From NCBI GenBank assembly GCA_016933355.1, contig JAFGBC010000226.1:1-12468 (forward strand): a stretch of DNA of 12,468 nt, in the 5' to 3' direction. Position 1 is the first letter of the stretch, and the number at the start of each line of letters is the position of its first letter. Below the pieces are notes generated by a model. The model was not told the DNA's origin. It made no database searches and saw nothing but the letters and a program-made list of their open reading frames with translations. This DNA is from Candidatus Aminicenantota bacterium. Lineage in GTDB: Bacteria > Acidobacteriota > Aminicenantia > Aminicenantales > JAFGBC01. Made by a program: the position numbers and the translations under genes. Shown here in pieces: positions 5,949 to 12,081 of the stretch.

Positions 5949-6926
5949 ATGATCCTCGTGTTTTTGGAGACCCGTGAAGGCAAGGTCAAAAAAAGCTCGC
6001 TCGAAGCTTTGAGCGAGGGCGCCCGACGCGCGGGCGAGATGGGCGCCCCCTTGACCGCCGTCGTCGTAGGGCCGTTCGACCCGGCGCAGGCGTCCGGCGT
6101 TCGCGCTTTGGGCGCGGCGACCCTCTATCATCTGGACAGCCCCGCCCTCGAGAGGTATTCGTCGGAGGGATTTGTTCAGGCCTTGGCCGGCCTCGTCGCC
6201 GAGGCCCAGCCCCGGGCTGTATGGATGTCGGCCACGGCGATGGGCCGGGACCTCGCGCCGCGCCTGGCCGCCAGGCTCAAGGCCGGGCTGGCGTCCGACT
6301 GCACGAAGATCGCGTTGGCGGGAGGCCGCCTCGAATACACCCGGCCCATCTTCGCCGGCAAAGCCCTGATGACGGTCGCGCTCAAGGGCGAGCCCTCCCT
6401 GGCGACGCTCCGCCCCAACGTCTTCGCGCTGGGCGATGCCAAGGCCTCCTCCGGAGAGGTCGTCAAGAAGGCGGCCGACGTCGACGCCGGCGCGATCAAG
6501 GCATGGGTCGAAGAGATCCAGAAGGAGCAGGACGCCGCTCTCGACGTGACCGAGGCCGAGATCGTCGTCTCCGGCGGGCGCGGCCTTAAGGGCGCCGAGG
6601 CCTTCGACCTCCTCCGCGAGCTGGCCGCGCTTCTGCTGCGGTCGGCCGTCGGCGCCTCGCGCTCGGCCGTCGATGCGGGCTGGATCGGCCACGCCCACCA
6701 GATCGGCCAGACGGGGAAGACGGTCTCTCCGAACCTCTATCTGGCCTTCGGCATCTCGGGCGCGATCCAGCACCTGGCGGGAATGCTGGGCTCCAAGGTC
6801 ATCGTCGCCGTCAACAAGGATCCCGAAGCGCCCATCCTCAAAGTCGCCGACCTGGGCGTGGTGGGCGACCTGTTCGAGGTCCTCCCGCCCCTCAAGGACG
6901 AGATCAAGAAGGCTCTGGCCGAATAA
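5949..6926 (+). CDS. etfA: Electron transfer flavoprotein, alpha subunit
   Basis: The 325-residue partner of EtfB holds the catalytic FAD in its C-terminal domain. The N-terminal half (about 1-190) is the nucleotide-binding-like domain with TAMGRDLAPRLAARL (96-110). The FAD domain follows from about 200: VVSGGRGLKG (206-215), GASRSAVDAGW (235-245), QIGQTGKTVSPNLY (251-264), GISGAIQHLAGM (268-279) and NKDPEAPILKVADLGVVGD (289-307). All diagnostic FAD contacts of the ETF alpha signature are present and the length is typical. A GAGAGGAG ribosome-binding site (5935-5942) overlaps the etfB stop codon and lies six bases before the ATG, coupling the two subunits. No extra ferredoxin domain is fused at the N-terminus. 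It is the last gene of the plus-strand run and ends nine bases from a convergent gene. Confidence 0.96.
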   Translation: MILVFLETREGKVKKSSLEALSEGARRAGEMGAPLTAVVVGPFDPAQASGVRALGAATLYHLDSPALERYSSEGFVQALAGLVAEAQPRAVWMSATAMGRDLAPRLAARLKAGLASDCTKIALAGGRLEYTRPIFAGKALMTVALKGEPSLATLRPNVFALGDAKASSGEVVKKAADVDAGAIKAWVEEIQKEQDAALDVTEAEIVVSGGRGLKGAEAFDLLRELAALLLRSAVGASRSAVDAGWIGHAHQIGQTGKTVSPNLYLAFGISGAIQHLAGMLGSKVIVAVNKDPEAPILKVADLGVVGDLFEVLPPLKDEIKKALAE

Positions 6927-6935
6927 AACTCTGGA

Positions 6936-8525
6936 TTATTCCCCGTCGCCGATGACCGGGAGTAGGAGCCGGTTCGTCTCCGAGCGCTGCTCACCGATGC
7001 TGGTCACGAAGATCGCCGGTTCGTCGACGACCGGGCACTTGTTCTCGCAGATGCCGCAGCCGATGCACAGGTCCTGGTCGATGACGGGGGCTTTCTGGGT
7101 CGAGACCGTCCCATCCGGGAGCGCGGCCTGGACCAGGACAAGCTTGATGGCCTTGGGCGAGGTCGGGCAGTGTTCCTCGCAGACGATGCACGGCTTGCCC
7201 AGGGCGTAAGGAATGCAGCGGTTTTTGTTGATCCAGGACGTCCCGATTTTGACCTGAACCTTGTCCTCGATCGTGAGCTCGCGGATGGCGTCGGTCGGGC
7301 AGACTTGGGTGCAGAGCGAGCAGTAATACTCGCAGTAGCCGATGGTCGGGACGAGGCGGGGCGTCCAGAGTCCCTCGAGCCCGGCTTCGAAGAGCGTCGG
7401 CTGGAGGCCGTTGGTCGGACAGGCCTTCATGCACTCTCCGCACTTGACGCAGCGGGCCAGGAATTCGGGTTCGGGCAGGGCGCCGGGCGGCCGGATGAGC
7501 TTGACGTGGGCGCGTTTCGCCGCCGGCGCGACCCGGACGAGGGGGGCCGCCGCCAGCCCGACGAGCGAGGCCAGGACGACGCGGCGCTTGCGGACGTCGA
7601 TCGTCTTGACCGGCTCGGGCTTCGGCGAAGCCGGGAAGCCGATCGCGGCCGTCGGGCAGATGGCCGCGCAGGTCGCGCAGTACACGCACTCCGAGCTCCG
7701 CCATTTCGGGTTGGGATAGGGCTCGGCCTGGGTCTGGCAGTGCTGTGTACACAGGCCGCACTTGATGCAGGCGTCCTCGTCGATCCGCAGCTTGAGGACG
7801 TTCCAGCGCGCGGCCAGCCCGAGGAGGGCGCCGGCCGGGCAGAGGTAGCGGCACCAAAAGCGCTCTTTTCGGATGTTCAAAAGGAGCGCGCCCAAAAACA
7901 GGAGCCCGACCGCGAACGCCTGGAAGAAAACGGTATTCACGGCCAAGTTGTTGATGAACTGGGACAAGGGTTGGGCCAGAGCAGGGAAAGGGATGGCGTA
8001 GAGCAGCCTCACGACCTGGGACAGGCCGAGGGCCGCGGCCGGGAGGACGGCCGTCGTGAAGGACCGGACCAGAAACGAGAGCGGGTCGAGCCAGCCGGCC
8101 AGGTTAAGGGCGAAGGCCGAGCCGACGAGGACGACGGCCAGGACGAGATACTTCCAGCCGGTCGAGGCCGTTTCCTCCCGTTTGGGCTTGAGGAGGCCGG
8201 CCTTCTTAAAGATAAAGGAAAAGGCTTGGTGGAGCGAGCCCAGCGGACAGATCCAGCCGCACACGAACCGGCCCAGGACGAGGGTCAAAACGAGGACGGC
8301 CGCAGCGATCGGCATCCAGGTCAGGACGACGCGGCCGGCGACGAGCGTCGTCAGGGCGATGAGCGGGTCGAACCGGAAGAAGGCGTCGACCGGCTTGCCG
8401 AGATAATCCTCGCCCGTATAGTGGGAGACGAGAAGCAGATAGCCGAACAGGCCGAAAAAAAAGGACTGGGTCAGGACGCGCAGAGCGCGGACCCTCCGGT
8501 ATTTTTTAGACCGTTCTTTTTTCAA
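6936..8525 (-). CDS. Membrane polyferredoxin: NapH-like and NapG-like parts fused, six 4Fe-4S sites
   Basis: A 529-residue predicted membrane electron-transfer protein. The N-terminal half resembles NapH: several hydrophobic segments (about 18-34, 54-86, 125-145, 155-177, 195-217), the paired CGWICP (89-94) and CRYLCP (225-230) motifs, then two 4Fe-4S motifs (Cys253/256/259/263 and Cys280/283/286/290). Residues 311-330 (VRKRRVVLASLVGLAAAPLV) look like a twin-arginine-type signal or a further membrane helix. The C-terminal part resembles NapG, with cluster motifs at 359-369, eight cysteines between 398 and 453 (two clusters), and 487-497. The total is 24 ligand cysteines, enough for six clusters. 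The start is TTG at 8525; an in-frame TGA lies two codons upstream and no ATG or GTG follows until residue 71, so this start is nearly forced. It overlaps the DUF362 gene by 20 bp. Electron donor and acceptor are unknown, and no nitrate reductase gene is present, so the nap names describe similarity only. Confidence 0.88.
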   Translation of the reverse strand: MKKERSKKYRRVRALRVLTQSFFFGLFGYLLLVSHYTGEDYLGKPVDAFFRFDPLIALTTLVAGRVVLTWMPIAAAVLVLTLVLGRFVCGWICPLGSLHQAFSFIFKKAGLLKPKREETASTGWKYLVLAVVLVGSAFALNLAGWLDPLSFLVRSFTTAVLPAAALGLSQVVRLLYAIPFPALAQPLSQFINNLAVNTVFFQAFAVGLLFLGALLLNIRKERFWCRYLCPAGALLGLAARWNVLKLRIDEDACIKCGLCTQHCQTQAEPYPNPKWRSSECVYCATCAAICPTAAIGFPASPKPEPVKTIDVRKRRVVLASLVGLAAAPLVRVAPAAKRAHVKLIRPPGALPEPEFLARCVKCGECMKACPTNGLQPTLFEAGLEGLWTPRLVPTIGYCEYYCSLCTQVCPTDAIRELTIEDKVQVKIGTSWINKNRCIPYALGKPCIVCEEHCPTSPKAIKLVLVQAALPDGTVSTQKAPVIDQDLCIGCGICENKCPVVDEPAIFVTSIGEQRSETNRLLLPVIGDGE

Positions 8526-9429
8526 TGGTCAGCCCCCCCAGCTCATGGCGGCCGAGACCCCGCTCCTGGGCGATCCGGAGATAGGCGAGCTCGCCGGGCT
8601 GAACGTCGAAGAGGGTCGCCCCGAAGGCGTCGACGGCGACCTGGTCGCGGCCGGCGATGATCGTCTTGACCAGCCGCGTATCCGAGAGCCGTCCGCCCTG
8701 GGGGCCGTTCTTGACCAGAATCCGGTAGGCGTCGAGGACGGTCAGGGCCGGCTTGAAAAAGGCGGCTAGGTCGACCATAGCCTCGTCGAGCTTCTGGTGG
8801 AGCTGGTGGCGGGCGCCGCCGATCGCCCCCAGCCAGTTCTTCATGCCCATCGAGAGTCGGGTCAGGCTGTGGACCTTGGCGATCGGGACGTTGATAACCT
8901 TGTCCGCCTCGAGGAAATCGGCGAACACGTCCCACTCCTTGAGCCAAGCGCCCTGGAGGGCCGTCTTTTTGAGGCGGTAGTCGTCCGTAAATAAAACCTT
9001 GGCGCCGGCCTGCTTGGCGGCCTCGGCGATCCCCGAGCGCACGTAGCAGCGCTTGGCCTGGTTCGTCGTGTTGTCCATGACAACGGCCTCTTTGGCCCCC
9101 GCCTCGAGGACGAGGCCGACCAGGGCGGCGACGACCTCGGGGTTGGTGCAGGCCGCCATCTCCGGCGTCCGATCCCAGCCTATGTTGGGCTTGATGATGA
9201 CCTTGTCGCCGCGTCCGACGAACGCCGCCATCCCGCCCAGGGCAGCCACGGCGGCCCGCGCGGCGGCGGCGGGCGACTCGGCGCTGATCACGCTCAGGTC
9301 GGGGGCGGTCTTAGCCGGGGAGGGGGTCTGGGCGGCGACGCCGTGGCGCGGCCGCGCGGCGGCCCCGCGGCCGAGGCCGAGGACGAGCCCTCCCAGCGCG
9401 ATATCCTTCAGGGCTTCGCGTCTCTTCAT
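8506..9429 (-). CDS. DUF362 family protein with predicted Tat signal
   Basis: A 307-residue DUF362 (COG2006-like) protein. The N-terminus MKRREALKDIALGGLVLGLG has a twin-arginine pair (Arg3-Arg4) before a short hydrophobic stretch, with a plausible cleavage site after VAA near residue 33, so export in folded form is likely. Family landmarks are IIKPNIGWDRTPE (78-90), VINVPIAKVHSLTRLSMGMK (178-197) with NWLGAIGG following, and DQVAVDAFGATL (262-273). Only two cysteines are seen (94, 128) and there is no ferredoxin motif; in some relatives DUF362 is fused to ferredoxin domains, and here those lie in the overlapping downstream gene. Biochemical function of DUF362 is not established to my knowledge. 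The ATG at 9429 follows the amidase stop by six bases, with AAAGGA (9440-9445) as ribosome-binding site. Its end overlaps the polyferredoxin start by 20 bp. Confidence 0.9.
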   Translation of the reverse strand: MKRREALKDIALGGLVLGLGRGAAARPRHGVAAQTPSPAKTAPDLSVISAESPAAAARAAVAALGGMAAFVGRGDKVIIKPNIGWDRTPEMAACTNPEVVAALVGLVLEAGAKEAVVMDNTTNQAKRCYVRSGIAEAAKQAGAKVLFTDDYRLKKTALQGAWLKEWDVFADFLEADKVINVPIAKVHSLTRLSMGMKNWLGAIGGARHQLHQKLDEAMVDLAAFFKPALTVLDAYRILVKNGPQGGRLSDTRLVKTIIAGRDQVAVDAFGATLFDVQPGELAYLRIAQERGLGRHELGGLTIEKRTV

Positions 9430-9435
9430 CGTCGT

Positions 9436-10671
9436 TCATCCTTTTCCTAGAGAATGGATATAGTCCATTATACCCTCAAAGACGCCCTGGGCGACGGCCT
9501 GGCGGTAGGCGTCGGTCTTGAGACGCGACTCGTCGGCTGCGTTGCTGAGGTAGGTCGCTTCGACCAGGATCGAGGGCATGGTCGTTCCGATCAGGACCCA
9601 GAACGGCCCGCCCTTGACGCCCAGGTTCTTGATGCCGGTGAACGACCGCCCCAGCGCCTTGACCAGGCTCGCCTGGACACGGCCGGCCAGCTCGCGCGAT
9701 TCGATGATCTTATCGTTGAGGACGAGCTTCTTGTAGATCTCGCCCATGGCGTTCAGGGTCTTGGTCGAGGTCGCGTTCTCGCGGGCGGCGACCTCCATCA
9801 CGGCCTGGTCGGGGTTGACGTTGAGGAAGAAGGTCTGGACTCCGGTCTTCTTGCGGCTGGGGTTGGCGTTGAGGTGGATCGAGACGAACAGGTCGGCCGC
9901 CTTCTGCTGGGCGATCGTCGGCCGGTCGGTGAGCTCGACGAAGATATCGCTCTCCCGGGTCAGGACGACGGCCAGGTCCGTCTTGGCCTCGATCAGCTTC
10001 TTGAGCCGGAGGGAAAGGTCCAGGACGACGTCCTTTTCGCGCAGCCCGGCCTTTCCGATGCAGCCCGGGTCCCGCCCGCCGTGCCCGGGGTCGATGACGA
10101 TCGTCCGGGCGCCCAGCCCGAGCTGGCGGGCGAGCGTGTATCCGGCGGCGGTCGGCTGGGCCGGCTGGAGCGGGATCTCGGGCTCGGTCCCGGCCTTTTC
10201 GGCGGCCGGCGGCTTGGCGGCGTCCCGGGGCTCCGGCGGAAGGCCGCCCCCCGCCGCCGCGCCGGACTTCGGGTAGATGTCGACGACGATCCGGAACGGG
10301 TCGAACAGATGGTAGACGCGGTGGCTCTCGATCCGCCGGAAGTCGACGTCCACGACCAGCCGAACCGTCCCGGGCGTCTTTTGGGCGATCCGGATCGAGC
10401 TGATGTAATCGGCGGCGACCCGGAGGTCCTGTCCGTGAAGGATCGGGTTCAGCTTGGCCTCCAGGATGTCGGCGAAGATCCGGTCCGGGCCGCGCAGCTC
10501 GCCGGCCGTGTACTCGCGGAGGCGGCCGATGTCGATGACGATCCGGGTGAAGTTGGCGTGGACATGATGGCGGAGGCCGTAGATCTCGACGCCGGGATCC
10601 TGCGCGGACGCGAGGGGGAGAGCGAGGGCGGCTCCCAGGAGAGCGAGTCGGACGGACCGGCTCACGGACAC
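9436..10671 (-). CDS. N-acetylmuramoyl-L-alanine amidase with AMIN domain (AmiC-type)
   Basis: A periplasmic zinc amidase that cuts the bond between N-acetylmuramic acid and the stem peptide, usually to separate daughter cells. The 411-residue product has a signal peptide (about 1-23, RLALLGAALALPLASA), an AMIN domain (about 28-135, with DIGRLREYT and VVDVDFRR beta strands) that targets peptidoglycan or the division site, a proline/alanine-rich linker (136-180) and an Amidase_3 domain (188-408). Zinc ligands are His197 (DPGHGG), Glu212 (REKD) and His266 (SIHLNAN), with catalytic Glu371 (VEATYLSN). It starts with GTG at 10671; a second GTG two codons on is an alternative. AAAGGA lies 13 bases upstream. 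No LysM or SPOR domain is seen. It is 36 bp downstream of apgM and six bases upstream of the DUF362 gene, so probably in one transcript. An inverted repeat lies in its last codons. Confidence 0.94.
   Translation of the reverse strand: MSVSRSVRLALLGAALALPLASAQDPGVEIYGLRHHVHANFTRIVIDIGRLREYTAGELRGPDRIFADILEAKLNPILHGQDLRVAADYISSIRIAQKTPGTVRLVVDVDFRRIESHRVYHLFDPFRIVVDIYPKSGAAAGGGLPPEPRDAAKPPAAEKAGTEPEIPLQPAQPTAAGYTLARQLGLGARTIVIDPGHGGRDPGCIGKAGLREKDVVLDLSLRLKKLIEAKTDLAVVLTRESDIFVELTDRPTIAQQKAADLFVSIHLNANPSRKKTGVQTFFLNVNPDQAVMEVAARENATSTKTLNAMGEIYKKLVLNDKIIESRELAGRVQASLVKALGRSFTGIKNLGVKGGPFWVLIGTTMPSILVEATYLSNAADESRLKTDAYRQAVAQGVFEGIMDYIHSLGKG
9453..9472 (-). promoter_or_regulatory. Inverted repeat with a TATAAT in the amidase 3' end, possible internal promoter
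   Basis: AATGGA (9453-9458) and TCCATT (9464-9469) form a 6-bp inverted repeat with a 5-base centre. On the minus strand the repeat overlaps a perfect TATAAT (9472-9467) about 40 bases before the DUF362 ATG. The expected -35 position reads GTCGCC, which is poor, so any promoter would need an activator. The bases also encode the amidase C-terminus, and chance is a fair explanation. Confidence 0.25.
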
Positions 10672-10707
10672 GCTTGCGTCTTCGTCCTTTCTATGTCGGT
10701 CGGAGGA

Positions 10708-11910
10708 TCACGCGCCGAACTTTTTGAGCTTCAGGCCCGCCGCCAGCATGAGCGGCATGGCCTGGAGCGCCGGAAACGACCCGAGGAGGCCCCGGCCGAA
10801 GTCCCGCTCGCTGAAGCGGGCGACGTCGTCGGGCAGGGCGAAGCGGGAGACCAGGCAAAACGGGTTGGGATGCCAGGAATGGCCTTTAAGGACGGACGGC
10901 GTCGAGTGGTCGGCCGTGACGACCAGGACCTCCGGGCCGAGCGCCGTCAAGCGGGGGAGGAAGGCGTCGACCTCCTCGATCGCCGCGACCTTGGCGTCGA
11001 AATTCCCGTCCTCGCCGGCCGCGTCGGTCTTCTTGTAGTGGACGTAGAAGAAATCGAAATCCTTGTAGTGCTTCTCCAGCGCTTCGAACAAGGAGGACGT
11101 TTCGGACCCGGCGTCGACGACGGTCATCCCCAGCAGGCGGGCCAGCCCCTTGTACATCGGGTAATTGGCGACGGCGGCCGGCCTGATCTTGTACAGCTCG
11201 GGCATCGAAGGGAGGGACGGCAACCCGGAGAAGCCGCGGATGAGGATGGTGTTAGCGACCGGCTCGTCCTTGAGAAGAGCGGTCACCGCGTCCATGTAGC
11301 CGTTGACGACGGCGGCCGATCGTTCGGCCTCCGGCGCCAGGGGAGCGGCCGGCAACCGCGGCTTGCCCTCCTTCTGGGGGTCGGCGTCGCTCAGCCGGTC
11401 GCTGAGGCCTTCCCCGCGGAAGCGGGCCACGAAGCGATGCTCCTTGCCGGGGTAAAGGCGCGTTTCGACGCCCTCCCGGACGGGCAGCGCGGCGTTGATC
11501 GCCCGGCAGAGGCGGGCGTTCGTTTCGGTCGCAAGGCGCCCCGCCCTCCGGTCGCCGATGAGCCCGGCCTTGAGGGTCGCGAAATTGCCGCGGGCGACCA
11601 GGTCCTGCGGCCCGACCTCAACCCCCGAGCCGAGGGCTTCGAGGATGCCGCGGCCGAGCTGATAGCGGAGGGGGTCGTAGCCGAAGAGCGAGAGATGAGC
11701 CGGGCCGCTCCCGGGCGTGATGCCGGGCCAGACGGGGGTCGTCAAGCCGCAGGCGCCGCGGGCGGCCAGGGCGTCCAAGTTCGGCTTTCGGGCGGCCTCG
11801 AGCTCGGTCCTGCCGCCGACGGGGAGGCCGCCCAGCCCGTCCAAGACGACGAGGACGATCTTGGCGTCGCCCGGGACGGCCAGCTCGCGGGCCAGCGTTT
11901 CCCAATCCAT
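10708..11910 (-). CDS. apgM: 2,3-bisphosphoglycerate-independent phosphoglycerate mutase, archaeal type
   Basis: ApgM interconverts 3- and 2-phosphoglycerate in glycolysis/gluconeogenesis and belongs to the alkaline phosphatase superfamily. The 400-residue size matches the archaeal-type enzyme, not the larger (about 510 residues) bacterial GpmI. Motifs in order: VLVVLDGLGGLP (19-30, metal-site Asp24), GITPGSGPAHLSLFGYDP (63-80) with the phospho-acceptor Ser68, YQLGRGILEALG (83-94), the metal-ligand region HYKKTDAAGEDGN (291-303), TADHSTPS (332-339) with Asp334 and His335, and GHSWHPNP (343-350) with His347. The related phosphonopyruvate decarboxylase-like and GpmI families are less similar in length and order. 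The ATG at 11910 has AAGGG a few bases upstream, and a promoter (11920-11948) lies so close that the mRNA would be nearly leaderless. The amidase gene follows after 36 bp. Confidence 0.93.
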   Translation of the reverse strand: MDWETLARELAVPGDAKIVLVVLDGLGGLPVGGRTELEAARKPNLDALAARGACGLTTPVWPGITPGSGPAHLSLFGYDPLRYQLGRGILEALGSGVEVGPQDLVARGNFATLKAGLIGDRRAGRLATETNARLCRAINAALPVREGVETRLYPGKEHRFVARFRGEGLSDRLSDADPQKEGKPRLPAAPLAPEAERSAAVVNGYMDAVTALLKDEPVANTILIRGFSGLPSLPSMPELYKIRPAAVANYPMYKGLARLLGMTVVDAGSETSSLFEALEKHYKDFDFFYVHYKKTDAAGEDGNFDAKVAAIEEVDAFLPRLTALGPEVLVVTADHSTPSVLKGHSWHPNPFCLVSRFALPDDVARFSERDFGRGLLGSFPALQAMPLMLAAGLKLKKFGA

Positions 11911-12081
11911 GTCGCCCTTACTATAGGAGATCGGTCGGAATTAGTCAATTTGGGCGGGAAAAGGCACGCCCGGCCGGCGAACGTGAACGTCGGACCCGGA
12001 CGCCCCGATTCTCGTCGAGCTTGATGGTCAGGGTGAATTCCATCGAGGCGGCGAAAACGGGGGAGGCAAGGAAAGCCGGGA
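11911..12081. other. Intergenic region between the methyltransferase gene and apgM
   Basis: This 171-bp gap holds the apgM promoter at its apgM-proximal end and no recognised RNA gene or terminator. On the minus strand an ATG at 12043 opens a 32-codon frame ending at 11945. Its in-frame upstream extension contains an AFLASPVFAA stretch that looks like the end of a signal peptide, followed by SMEFTLTIKLDE. There is no ribosome-binding site, and the stop codon falls in the apgM -35 region. It may be a remnant or chance. Confidence 0.5.
11920..11948 (-). promoter_or_regulatory. Sigma-70-type promoter directly in front of apgM
   Basis: On the minus strand TTGACT (11948-11943) is followed after exactly 17 bp by TATAGT (11925-11920). 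Only nine bases separate the -10 from the apgM ATG (11910), so transcription starting at the usual distance would give a leader of zero to about three bases. The AAGGG ribosome-binding-like sequence lies between the -10 and the ATG and would then be left out of the mRNA. Confidence 0.6.

Noticed and set aside
5037..6773. Long minus-strand open frame opposite etfB and etfA.
   Set aside because: Antisense shadow of two well-identified ETF genes; no motif, repetitive charged composition, no ribosome-binding site.
8517..8525. Programmed frameshift fusing DUF362 to the polyferredoxin at the A-run as the main expression mode.
   Set aside because: The polyferredoxin frame is +1 relative to DUF362, whereas classic A-run slippage is -1. 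A fusion would also carry the Tat-exported domain ahead of a cytoplasmic N-terminus. Ordinary overlap with reinitiation at TTG is simpler; the runs are kept only as a low-level possibility.
7170..8660. Plus-strand open frame of about 496 codons opposite the polyferredoxin.
   Set aside because: Antisense to a protein with 24 correctly spaced cluster cysteines; composition is charged and repetitive with no recognisable domain.
9454..12024. Very long plus-strand open frame (about 856 codons) opposite the amidase and apgM.
   Set aside because: It spans two genes with complete active-site motifs plus the gap between them; an arginine/aspartate/glycine-rich shadow product with no domain.
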